Position numbers and translations under genes: made by a program. 64,000 bases of DNA, taken from NCBI RefSeq assembly GCF_019670105.1, contig NZ_AP023032.1, forward strand, positions 4,348,001-4,412,000, given 5' to 3'. The notes below the pieces were generated by a model. It did not search any database and was not told the DNA's origin. It was given only the letters and a program-made list of their open reading frames with translations. Of the stretch, positions 53,998 through 62,630 are shown in pieces; positions within the stretch are counted from its first letter, which is position 1; each line of letters starts with the position of its first letter. This stretch comes from Agarivorans albus. GTDB lineage: Bacteria > Pseudomonadota > Gammaproteobacteria > Enterobacterales > Celerinatantimonadaceae.

Positions 53998-56322
53998 TTA
54001 CTGCGCGTTTACCGTAATATCTTTGGTAGCGCTATTGAAGTTGATGCGATAAGTAGTGTTATCAGACACTTGGTAATCCGCATTTGGATACGCTTCTGTC
54101 CAGTTACCACTATCTATCTTAAAGCGCGCTGGTGCTTCTTCACCATTAAAGCTTTGAACGGTGTAGTACAAGCCACTAGCACTATCGTAATCAAGTTGAG
54201 TTGTTCCCCAAGCATTTGGCGTACCGCGGAAGTACCATACTTCGTCGCCGCCGTTGTCAGGGTTTCCACCAACACAGTTCGTTGCAGCTACCCAGCTACC
54301 TTGGGCATAACACAATACATCACCCGTAGTATTTAGGTCTGCCGTTTGATTAGCGCCGCTATCATTAAAGATAATGTTTAAGCTGCTTAGCTTAGTGCCA
54401 AAGTCGTGGCAGTAGTAGCCACCTTTTTGCACCATTGCCACACCTGGCCATTGCGCATTGGCAACCGAGGTTTCAGCGGAAACAGACCAGTAGTAAAGTG
54501 TTGGATTGCTAAAGCCAGCTTGGTTGTCGTAGCAAACTTCTGTGCCACCTACAGGATCTGGAATCGAGCCGCTAATTTCAAAGCCACAAGCCTCTAAACT
54601 GCTCCAGCTACCGTCTTTGTAACAACCGGCACCCGCTGCAGTTAAGTCAGCCGTTTTATTAGCACCGTTGTTGCTGAAGATAGCATTGATGCTGGTAAGT
54701 GTGACACCGAGATCATGACAATAGAAATCGCCGTTCTTCTGCATGGCGACACCAGGCCAAGTTGCATTGGCAAGGCTGCCAGCAGGCTGTGCTCCCCAGT
54801 AGTACAGAGTAGGTAGGTTTTCTGATGTACAAATAGAGCTAGCCGCCACTGGCGTAGCGGGTTGTGGGTCAGTTCCACAGTTAGAAGTACATGGGCAATC
54901 TGCACCAGTACAAACATCACCAATTTTTGCACCAACATGAATTGCTGCAGCTTGGTCGCCGCCCACAGTAAAGTTAGCTTGACCACCACTCACCGTAATC
55001 ACCGACTGACCACTTGAATCAGCAGCAGCGTTACATTGACCAGTACTTTCATCAAAGTTAGCTTCGATAATGTTACAGTACTGCCCGTCTGGCATGCCTG
55101 TATCAAAGCTTTGATTAATTGAGCTACCGTAACGTTTGTTGATAACAACAAAACCTAAGCCGCCACGCCCGAAGGCAATTTGGTCGTTACCACCCTGCCA
55201 CCAATTGGTAATACTCCACTCACCAGCAGTATGGTTACGGAAGCCCACCATGTTAGCAATGCCGCGCCACTTGTGCTCACACACCCAGTTGCCACCGTCA
55301 AAACCACAGGCATTACCAGTATGTACGCCGCTACTAGGTGGACCTGCATCAAAGTCACCGTTGAAGTAGTAACCAGACATAATTTTTGGGTAACCATAAG
55401 GGTAGGCTAGCGCAAAAACGTTCGCTAAGAAGTAGCCGTCACCTTGAACACCATGCCAGATTGGGCCACCTGGATTATGCCGTTCTTCATCGTGGTTGGT
55501 CACAAAGGTCACCGCATCGGCGCTAGATAGCTCCATTTGGTTGCCTAAATCACGTAACCACGCGATATTGCTATCACGAAAAGCAGGGCCTAACTTACGG
55601 GCAAATTCAAACTCAGTAACATCACCAATGTAAGTATATTCGGTTGGACGAACAGGTTCTCCAGGAGCCCCAATCACTTCTTGGAAGATGTAAGGGTTAC
55701 CGTTTAACTTGCCTTTAATCGCAGCAATATCACCTGCCGGAATGTGCTTGGCTGCATCAATACGAAAACCTGCTACACCCATACTTATCGCATCATTCAT
55801 ATAATCTGCGATTTTTTGGCGAACATACTCTGAGCCAGTTTTAAGGTCATTTAGCCCCACCAAATCACAGTTTTGTACCTGCCAGCGATTTCCGTAATCG
55901 ATATCACTGGTACAAGAGTTAAAGTCATTTGGTCCGTAAGGTACTTCAGGGAAGTTTCTATCGTAGGCTGCCATGTGGTTAATTACGGCATCTACGTAGA
56001 TATCTACCCCAACGTTTTTACAACGCTGTACCATATCTTGGAACTGACCGCGGCTACCACTGCGTCCTTCAAAGGAATAGCTAACCGGTTGGTAGCGGCT
56101 CCACCACGCGCCAGCGTTGTGAGACTTAGTTGGAGGTGAGACTTGCACGGCGGCAAATCCTTTAGGTCCTAGAAAGGTTTCACACTCTTGTGCAATGTCT
56201 TCCCATTTCCATTCGAAGAGGTGTACAAAGGCGGTTCTTGGTGCCGCCGTGACGCTGGACGCATAGCCCAACGCCGCACCAGCTAGCAGAGCGCTAGTGG
56301 CGAGTTTGCTGAATTTTCTCAT
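53998..56322 (-). CDS. Secreted GH13 alpha-amylase (animal-type/AHA-like) with two CBM26 modules and a C-terminal starch-binding module
   Basis: A 774-aa secreted enzyme (signal to about AAP). The barrel starts TAFVHLFEWKWEDIAQEC and is of the animal-type group that includes the Pseudoalteromonas haloplanktis amylase. Catalytic residues are Asp189 (GFRIDAAKH), Glu215 (FQEVIG) and Asp278 (TNHDEERH). After the C domain come two CBM26-like modules (LYYWGAQPAG..ATWPGVAM and LYYWSVSAE..AQWPGVAM) and a final WYFRGTPNAW module like those of the amylase at 42146. It degrades starch outside the cell. Palindromes upstream suggest regulation together with the divergent glucosidase. Confidence 0.92.
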   Translation of the reverse strand: MRKFSKLATSALLAGAALGYASSVTAAPRTAFVHLFEWKWEDIAQECETFLGPKGFAAVQVSPPTKSHNAGAWWSRYQPVSYSFEGRSGSRGQFQDMVQRCKNVGVDIYVDAVINHMAAYDRNFPEVPYGPNDFNSCTSDIDYGNRWQVQNCDLVGLNDLKTGSEYVRQKIADYMNDAISMGVAGFRIDAAKHIPAGDIAAIKGKLNGNPYIFQEVIGAPGEPVRPTEYTYIGDVTEFEFARKLGPAFRDSNIAWLRDLGNQMELSSADAVTFVTNHDEERHNPGGPIWHGVQGDGYFLANVFALAYPYGYPKIMSGYYFNGDFDAGPPSSGVHTGNACGFDGGNWVCEHKWRGIANMVGFRNHTAGEWSITNWWQGGNDQIAFGRGGLGFVVINKRYGSSINQSFDTGMPDGQYCNIIEANFDESTGQCNAAADSSGQSVITVSGGQANFTVGGDQAAAIHVGAKIGDVCTGADCPCTSNCGTDPQPATPVAASSICTSENLPTLYYWGAQPAGSLANATWPGVAMQKNGDFYCHDLGVTLTSINAIFSNNGANKTADLTAAGAGCYKDGSWSSLEACGFEISGSIPDPVGGTEVCYDNQAGFSNPTLYYWSVSAETSVANAQWPGVAMVQKGGYYCHDFGTKLSSLNIIFNDSGANQTADLNTTGDVLCYAQGSWVAATNCVGGNPDNGGDEVWYFRGTPNAWGTTQLDYDSASGLYYTVQSFNGEEAPARFKIDSGNWTEAYPNADYQVSDNTTYRINFNSATKDITVNAQ

Positions 56323-56786
56323 TGTTACTTTCCCATGTAATCTTAGAGCGTCTCTTTAAGACTCAACTCATCACCACTCTTTGGTGTTTTGCGATGAGGG
56401 GCAGACTAACCACTGGAAAGAACCACAAGTAAAACACAACCTTAACTATCCATAGTTAATTTACCGCTTTTTTAATCTACGCTTAATTTTTGAACGATGA
56501 AGACAAGCGCTCACTTATTGAGCATTAGCTCACAAAGATCTTTGTTTTTGGTTAATGATGTTTGACAGCGATCAAAATTCGAACAAATACCCTGATATTT
56601 AAGCCAAGAAACTCCAAACACAAATTATTTAACTGCAAACTTTAAGTTCCAGCTTTTGCTAAAACAGCCCTGAAAGGCCTATAAACAGTAGGGTTTGTAA
56701 AATTTCATGACAGTAATTACTAACTACTCTAAGCACCAAAGAGCTATTACAATGACCTTAATTCATAGCAGTAAAAGAATTTAATC
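56323..56786. other. Divergent promoter region of amylase and glucosidase
   Basis: This 464-bp AT-rich gap has dyads TGAGCATTAGCTCA (56519-56532) and ACAAAGATCTTTGT (56532-56545), and an AGCGCTCAC segment just before them. No gene is seen. Confidence 0.5.
56519..56545. promoter_or_regulatory. Pair of abutting palindromes, possible operators
   Basis: A 5-bp inverted repeat with a 4-base spacer (TGAGC ATTA GCTCA) directly abuts a perfect 14-bp palindrome (ACAAAGATCTTTGT). They lie about 200 bp upstream of the amylase and 240 bp upstream of the glucosidase. Confidence 0.4.
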
Positions 56787-58427
56787 ATGAACCAACAATG
56801 GTGGCATTCGGCAGTTGTTTATCAGGTTTACCCGCGTAGTTTTTGTGATAGTAGCGGCGATGGCAACGGCGATTTAAAAGGTATTATTAGCAAGCTAGAT
56901 TATCTGGAAAAGCTGGGCATTGATCTTATTTGGCTATCGCCTGTTTATCTTTCTCCAATGAAAGACAATGGTTACGACATTGCCGACTACCAGGCCATAG
57001 ACCCGCGCTTTGGCGACATGAACGATATGCGCCAGTTAATCCATCAAGCTAAACAGCGTAACATCGGCATAATGATGGACTTGGTACTTAACCATACCTC
57101 CGACCAGCATCATTGGTTTAAGCAAGCAAAACAAAGCCGAGATAACCCCTACCGCGATTATTATATTTGGCGAGACCAAACTAATCAGATCCGCTCCATT
57201 TTTAGTGGCCCTGCCTGGCAATATGATCCCGTCACTAGCCAGTATTACTTCCACCTGTTTGCCGATGCTCAGCCCGATCTCAACTGGGAAAATCCAGCCG
57301 TAGCAAAAGAAATTCATCAAATGATTTCTTGGTGGGTAGAGCAAGGCGTGGCTGGCTTCCGTTTAGATGTGATTGATTTAATTGGCAAACAAATTGACCA
57401 AGGTATTACCGAGAATGGTCCGCGTTTACACCCGCTATTACAGCAAATGCATCAAGCTTGTTTCAAAGGTAAAAAGCTGGTGACCGTGGGCGAAACTTGG
57501 GGAGCCACACCCGAGATAGCCAAGTTGTATTCCGATCCGCGTCGCGAAGAGCTGTCGATGGTATTTCAGTTCGAACACGCCGCCTTAGACTGGCACCCCG
57601 AACATGGAAAGTGGCAAGTACAAGATTTTGATTTAATTGCCTTAAAAAAGGTGCTTAGCAAATGGCAAACCGCCTTTGATGGCGATGGCTGGAACGCCCT
57701 ATTCTGGAACAATCACGACTTACCACGCATTGTTAGTCGCTGGGGTAATGATGGCGAATACCGCGAAGCCAGTGCCAAGTTGTTTGCTACGCTGCTGCAT
57801 GGCATGCAAGGCACCCCTTACATTTATCAAGGCGAAGAAATCGCCATGACCAACGTACAATTTGCCGAGCTAAGTGATTACGATGACATAGAAATTAAAA
57901 ACAGTTACCAAGAAAAAGTGGTAGAGCAACAAAGCTTAAGTCATCAGCAATTTATGCAAGGTGTGTATCAAAGCGCCCGTGATAATGCCCGCACTCCCAT
58001 GCAGTGGGATAACTCTGACAACGCTGGCTTTAGTTGTGGGCAGCCGTGGCTCAAGCTTAATCCTAACTATCAGCAAATAAATGTTGCTAATGCGCTTGCC
58101 AATCAACACTCGGTGTTTTATCACTACCAACGCTTAATCGCACTGCGAAAATCCAGCAAATTTGGCGATACCTTGGTCTATGGCAGCTACCAATTATTAT
58201 TGGAAGAGCACCCTCATATATTCGCTTATATTCGCCAATATAAGGAGCAAAGCTTGCTAATTGTTGCCAATGTCAGCCAACAGACTCAAACCTTGAGTTT
58301 AGATTATAAGCTTGCAGAAGTGGTGCTGGATAACCTTCAGCCGGAGGATGAATCGGAAGTCGGAGTAGATTTAGCTCAGCTTAACTTAGCGCCCTACCAA
58401 GCCATTATCTATTTGCTAGCGGATTAA
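56787..58427 (+). CDS. Cytosolic GH13 oligo-1,6-glucosidase/alpha-glucosidase
   Basis: A 546-aa enzyme without signal peptide, so it is cytosolic. It starts WWHSAVVYQVYPRSFCDSSGDGNGD, typical of GH13 oligo-1,6-glucosidase, dextran glucosidase and trehalose-6-phosphate hydrolase relatives. Catalytic residues are Asp194 (GFRLDVIDLIG), Glu236 (VGETWG) and Asp311 (NNHDLPR). The Val after Asp194 is known in isomaltase-type enzymes and favours alpha-1,6 links. It would finish the branched oligosaccharides released by the secreted enzymes. TreC-like activity cannot be excluded. Confidence 0.88.
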   Translation: MNQQWWHSAVVYQVYPRSFCDSSGDGNGDLKGIISKLDYLEKLGIDLIWLSPVYLSPMKDNGYDIADYQAIDPRFGDMNDMRQLIHQAKQRNIGIMMDLVLNHTSDQHHWFKQAKQSRDNPYRDYYIWRDQTNQIRSIFSGPAWQYDPVTSQYYFHLFADAQPDLNWENPAVAKEIHQMISWWVEQGVAGFRLDVIDLIGKQIDQGITENGPRLHPLLQQMHQACFKGKKLVTVGETWGATPEIAKLYSDPRREELSMVFQFEHAALDWHPEHGKWQVQDFDLIALKKVLSKWQTAFDGDGWNALFWNNHDLPRIVSRWGNDGEYREASAKLFATLLHGMQGTPYIYQGEEIAMTNVQFAELSDYDDIEIKNSYQEKVVEQQSLSHQQFMQGVYQSARDNARTPMQWDNSDNAGFSCGQPWLKLNPNYQQINVANALANQHSVFYHYQRLIALRKSSKFGDTLVYGSYQLLLEEHPHIFAYIRQYKEQSLLIVANVSQQTQTLSLDYKLAEVVLDNLQPEDESEVGVDLAQLNLAPYQAIIYLLAD

Positions 58428-58516
58428 TTAGCGATACAAAAAACCAGCTAAGCGATTGCCTTAACAATACTTAGCGCCTTACTAGGCGGTAATCTATGCG
58501 CTAAGTAGCTACAAGC

Positions 58517-58762
58517 TTATTCGCTAAGGGTGTATTGCTCGGATAGGCGATGACACAGCCATTTGTACAAGTTAAAAGCTTTTGGGCTATTACTTGTAGG
58601 TAATAAGTCATCGTCTAAAAAGGCTTCACCCTTAAAGGTAAGCACATCACGCTGTTGTGATACTTCGCGAACTTCTATTCCAGGAATATAGTCTTCGTGC
58701 TCGCGCAGTAGCTGATTGGCCAGATCAATCAAATCTTGTTGGCTTATTGCTTGTTTAGTCAT
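58517..58762 (-). CDS. yciN: YciN family (DUF2498) small protein
   Basis: From the ATG at 58762 the product is 81 aa, the usual YciN size. It resembles E. coli YciN along its length: DLIDLANQLLREHEDYIPGIEV, VLTFKGEAFLDDDLLPT and FNLYKWLCHRLSEQYTL. The cellular role is unknown. The frame opens 18 codons earlier (58816), but that part does not belong to the family. Confidence 0.85.
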   Translation of the reverse strand: MTKQAISQQDLIDLANQLLREHEDYIPGIEVREVSQQRDVLTFKGEAFLDDDLLPTSNSPKAFNLYKWLCHRLSEQYTLSE

Positions 58763-58895
58763 CACACCATGAGTAATTGGGTAAATATGAATTTTAGCAT
58801 ACACAGATGTAGCCACTTACCCTAGCGTCAAGATCAAAACTTGTGGCGCTTTTCTCAGCTTAAAAAACTGAGATAAAACGCAATAAGCCAAGCAA

Positions 58896-59786
58896 CTAAG
58901 TTGCCTTTTTCTTACCACGCCATTGCTGTATCAATAAGCCACTAATAATTAACACTAAACCCAAGTATGTTGCAGGTTCTATCACTTCGTTCAAAAAATA
59001 GCTGATAAAAAACAGCGACAAAAACGGGGAAATAAAAATAAGGTTACTAATACGCGCGGTGTTGTTAGTAAATTTTAATGCTAATACCCAGCATACAAAG
59101 GCAATGCCCATTTCAAACAAACCTACATAAGCCGCGCCTAACCAAGCTTTAGCGTTAAAGCTGGGTAAGCCATCACTCCACCAACAGTAAGCTAGTACCA
59201 TTGGCAGGCTAAAACAGAAGGCCACCAGCAAACTCGCCACCGGATCGCCAGAGTTACGGGTATTAATAATCCAATAGCCTGCCCACAACAAGGTGCTAAA
59301 CAGTGCCAGCAGAACGCCTAGCACACTGTCAAATTGCATGCTGAGCAAATCACCTCGCGTTGCAATCACCAACACCCCAAAATAGCCTAAGGCCATGGCA
59401 AGCAGATCTTGCTTACGCAACTGCTGCTTTAAAAAGGGGACTGCCAGCAAAGCCAAGGTAATTGCCCAGGTATAATTAAGTGACTGAGCTTGCTGGGCCG
59501 GCAATAAGTCATAGGCTTTGAACAGTACTAAATAATAAAGGAAGGGATTTATAGCACCTACCAGCAAAAAGAAGCCGGGCCGCTGCTTAGCGTAGCTTAA
59601 CGCTAAAGGCAGTTTGCGTTGCCATAACAACACACCACTTAACAGCAAAATTGAAGTGACTGAAGCCAGCAATACCAATTGAATGGGGCTTAACCACTGC
59701 AGTGCTAATTTAAAAGCAGTGGCCACCGTAGACCACATTAACACTGCACTTATGCCAAATGCATAGGCTTTAGTTTGTGAATTCAT
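58896..59786 (-). CDS. EamA/DMT-family transporter
   Basis: This inner-membrane protein has about ten TM helices in two EamA repeats. The first starts AYAFGISAVLMWSTVATAFKLAL, and the second spans about residues 150-290. From the ATG at 59786 it is 296 aa, a normal size. An ATG at 59831 would add 15 residues, and neither start has a clear ribosome site. The family exports amino acids, purines or other metabolites. The substrate is unknown. Confidence 0.85.
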   Translation of the reverse strand: MNSQTKAYAFGISAVLMWSTVATAFKLALQWLSPIQLVLLASVTSILLLSGVLLWQRKLPLALSYAKQRPGFFLLVGAINPFLYYLVLFKAYDLLPAQQAQSLNYTWAITLALLAVPFLKQQLRKQDLLAMALGYFGVLVIATRGDLLSMQFDSVLGVLLALFSTLLWAGYWIINTRNSGDPVASLLVAFCFSLPMVLAYCWWSDGLPSFNAKAWLGAAYVGLFEMGIAFVCWVLALKFTNNTARISNLIFISPFLSLFFISYFLNEVIEPATYLGLVLIISGLLIQQWRGKKKAT

Positions 59787-60251
59787 TATTACTATACTAT
59801 TTCCGACCAAGGGGCTCAGTGTATTCGGCATAACTGGCTAGAACAAGCCTTTAAAGTTTCAAGGTCTGTGACTAGGGTCTGGTGATCTTTGCTGATGGTT
59901 TTTGCAGCAATTAATTAGCCATTTAGTCAAGGCAGTGAGTGTGCAGTTAAGTGGGCTTAATAATCACTCGCTAACGCTGAATAAATGACTAAGAAATGCT
60001 GCCCGAAGGGATCGGATAAGCGAACTTTACTCTTTGTTAAGCACTTCTTGCTTAGCCCACTAGGCTTCAAAGTGCTCGCCGCGATTAAAGCCCGCTTATC
60101 TCGAACAAAATTTCAACACCAAAGATCAACAGACCCTAGTAAGGCATCTATAAGTGCTTGAAGAATTTAGCTTAAGCAATGCGCAAGAATGGAAAAGAAA
60201 ATAACTCACAAACTGGCTAAACTGATTTGAAGTCAAATAATTGAGTCAAAT
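59787..60251. other. Intergenic region occupied by MITE-like element copy 2
   Basis: Over half of this 465-bp gap is the repeat at 59875-60136. The rest is AT-rich and should hold promoters for the two divergent genes. Confidence 0.7.
59875..60136 (-). mobile_element. MITE-like element, copy 2 (262 bp, TA flanks, inverted relative to copy 1)
   Basis: This is the reverse complement of the element at 30665-30927, with about a dozen differences. Ends are GGGTCTGGTGATCTTT and AAAGATCAACAGACCC, flanked by TA on both sides. It is non-coding. Confidence 0.75.
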
Positions 60252-61127
60252 ATGGCAAGCCAACAACAGCGAATCAATACGGTCAAAAGACAAGTAGAGC
60301 AAACTCTTGATAGCCAGCTGGATATTGATCAGCTGGCTGCTTTAGCCTGTGTTTCGCGCTTTCATTTTTGTCGGCTATTTCATGCCTATGTGGGTGAAAG
60401 CATTTATGCTTATCGCAAGCGTTTGTTGCTAGAGCGTTCGTTAAATCACCTTAGGTTTAGTCAACAAAGCTTAGTCGATATCGCCAATCAAAGCGGCTAT
60501 CAAAACCAAGCATCCTTTAACAAAGCGTTTAAACAACAGTTTGAGCAAACACCACTTCAAGTAAGAAATCAGGGCTGGCTTCCACTTTCTCCAGAACAAT
60601 CTAACAAGCTTACCCCTCAAGCAGTCAGCCAAGTTGAGGTAATAGATCTCGCGCCACAAGCGGTATTATGTTCACGAGAACGAGGTCCTTATACACTAGC
60701 TGCCCCCAAAGCCTGGCGACAGCTATTTAGGGCTTGCAATAAAGTGGGTTTAGATACTCAGCAAAGCACTATGATTGGTGTCTCCTACGATGATCCTAAA
60801 GTTACCCATCCGGAGCAAGTGCGTTTTGATGCGTGCTTAAGTTTGCCAATGGAGCAAACAAACCACGCCCGCTTGCCCTGCACTTCACAACTTGCCGAAC
60901 TGGGCATTCAACAACTAACTTTGCCTGGCGGTAAGTTCGCCAAGCTGCGCCACCACGGAGGTTACGCCAGCATACCCAACAGCTATCAAGTGCTGCTGCG
61001 CGACTGGCTGCCGCAGTCAAGCTATCAGCTTCGAGACGCCAATTGCTTAGAGATCTACCACAATAAAACAGCCGATAGCATCCCTGAGCAATCCCTAATA
61101 ACAGACCTTCTATTGCCCATTAACTAG
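60252..61127 (+). CDS. AraC-family regulator with GyrI-like ligand domain (Rob/SoxS-type)
   Basis: The 291-aa protein has an N-terminal AraC double helix-turn-helix (QLAALACVSRFHFCRLFHAYVGESIYAYRKRLLLERS, then LVDIANQSGYQNQASFNKAFKQ) and a C-terminal GyrI-like domain (VEVIDLAPQAVLCSRERGPY, GGKFAKLRHHGGYASIP, CLEIYHN). The same order is found in E. coli Rob, which binds amphipathic ligands and controls stress and efflux genes. It is followed 16 bp later by the transglutaminase-like gene, so the two may form an operon. Confidence 0.88.
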   Translation: MASQQQRINTVKRQVEQTLDSQLDIDQLAALACVSRFHFCRLFHAYVGESIYAYRKRLLLERSLNHLRFSQQSLVDIANQSGYQNQASFNKAFKQQFEQTPLQVRNQGWLPLSPEQSNKLTPQAVSQVEVIDLAPQAVLCSRERGPYTLAAPKAWRQLFRACNKVGLDTQQSTMIGVSYDDPKVTHPEQVRFDACLSLPMEQTNHARLPCTSQLAELGIQQLTLPGGKFAKLRHHGGYASIPNSYQVLLRDWLPQSSYQLRDANCLEIYHNKTADSIPEQSLITDLLLPIN

Positions 61128-61143
61128 CCAAAGGCAAGCACCC

Positions 61144-62043
61144 ATGAGCCCTTCAATTAATTACGCCAGTTTTAGTGAGTTTAGTGACCCCAAAAACTAT
61201 TTGCCGCAACTGCCAGATTGCCAAGCAGATATCGCAGAACTGGTTAAGTGCGTGCAAAACAACTTAGTTCATCCCTATTGGTTACAACACTACCAACTCG
61301 ACCCAGATTTCACCCAGCGCCTAGATGAAATGCAAACTCGCAGCGTGCAGCAAAAGCTAAAGCGCTTAAGCAATAACGAAGGGCCGCTGCTTGCGGACAA
61401 ACCAGCTAACCAAAGAATGCTCGGAAATTGCCGAGATTTCGCCTTGTTGCTCTGCACATTATTACGCGCTCAAGGTATTGCAGCGCGCTTGCGCTGTGGT
61501 TTTGCCGCCTACCTCGGCATGCACCCTTACGAAGACCATTGGATATGTGAATATTGGCACAAGCAGCAACAACGTTGGATAAAAGTAGACGCCCAGCTTG
61601 ATGCCAAGCAACAAGCGCTATTGAACATTACGTTTGATCCACTAGACCTGCCAAATGAGCAATTTATTTACGCAGGCTCTGCCTGGCAACTATGCCGACG
61701 AGAACCAGAGCGCGCCCAGCAGTTTGGCATTTTGAGCATCACTGGCTGGCCGTTGCTGCAGGGCAACTTACTGCGCGACATATTTGCCCTAAGTAAAATC
61801 GAGTTACTTGCCTGGGACAGCGGTTGGGGACTCAACAAACACTATTTTGAATACAGCCAAGCTAAGCAAGAACTACAGCTACTAGATACACTGGCAGAGC
61901 TAAGCGCTAAGTCCTTAGCCGAGCAAGCTTTAGCACAATCGAAAGGCCAAGAGCTGGCTTTTCCCGCTAACTGGCAATGGCAGCTTGCCCCAAGCATTGA
62001 AGACTTGTTGCAACAACACAACAGCATTGTGGAGACCGACTAA
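61144..62043 (+). CDS. Transglutaminase-like (papain-fold) protein
   Basis: A 299-aa cytosolic protein whose middle part has the transglutaminase core triad: Cys96 in GNCRDFALLLCTLL, His132 in PYEDHWICEYW and Asp149 in WIKVDAQLD. The remainder (FGILSITGWPLLQGNLLRDIFAL) is unfamiliar. Bacterial members of this type are usually peptidases or amidases, not crosslinkers. It follows an AraC-type regulator closely. The function is unknown. Confidence 0.78.
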   Translation: MSPSINYASFSEFSDPKNYLPQLPDCQADIAELVKCVQNNLVHPYWLQHYQLDPDFTQRLDEMQTRSVQQKLKRLSNNEGPLLADKPANQRMLGNCRDFALLLCTLLRAQGIAARLRCGFAAYLGMHPYEDHWICEYWHKQQQRWIKVDAQLDAKQQALLNITFDPLDLPNEQFIYAGSAWQLCRREPERAQQFGILSITGWPLLQGNLLRDIFALSKIELLAWDSGWGLNKHYFEYSQAKQELQLLDTLAELSAKSLAEQALAQSKGQELAFPANWQWQLAPSIEDLLQQHNSIVETD

Positions 62044-62113
62044 ACTCTCATTGACAAACAACACTATTAAGCTATATTTCGCGCTATTAATAGAATACAA
62101 AGTAACTGCAATA

Positions 62114-62539
62114 ATGCTCCACCACCGCAAAGCTCTTAGCCTAGTGCTGTTGTTTAGCCTTAACGCTTGTAACAGCAATAAGCCACTTACGAGCGAAGAT
62201 TACTCCCTCTATAGCCGCTACACCCTAGATAACCAAAGCAATTACAATCTCAGCTTCAGCAGTGAGCTAAGCTCGCAAATAGAGGCGGTAGACAAGCAAT
62301 TGCTCCAAGGCCAAATCGTCTCAGGTGAACGCAAACAAATACTGGCTTTCTTTGACCTTAGCCAGGCCACTAATCCCCCTTCAAGTAGTTTTAAGCAGCT
62401 ACAGCTATATGCTGATTCTGGCCACGGTGAACAGCTGGTTTATCAACAAGTCGATGACGAGCACTGGCAATTGCAGCGCAGCGACAGCAATCAAGAAAAC
62501 TACGTACTGACTATTATTGACGCCGATTTAAACTGGTAA
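62114..62539 (+). CDS. Small hypothetical lipoprotein
   Basis: From the ATG at 62114 the product is 141 aa with a lipobox (LNAC). I do not recognise the mature part (SEDYSLYSRYTLDNQSNYNLSF...VLTIIDADLNW). The frame stays open upstream to 61985 inside the transglutaminase gene, but that would remove the signal peptide from the N-terminus. No repeats or metal sites are seen. Confidence 0.6.
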   Translation: MLHHRKALSLVLLFSLNACNSNKPLTSEDYSLYSRYTLDNQSNYNLSFSSELSSQIEAVDKQLLQGQIVSGERKQILAFFDLSQATNPPSSSFKQLQLYADSGHGEQLVYQQVDDEHWQLQRSDSNQENYVLTIIDADLNW

Positions 62540-62630
62540 ATTCGCTAAAACTGAAGCTCTGAAACGCTATACTCAGGACGGTAATTTTGCTACTCTGCGC
62601 GACCTTTTTTGCAGGTATAAGGCCTTGGTT

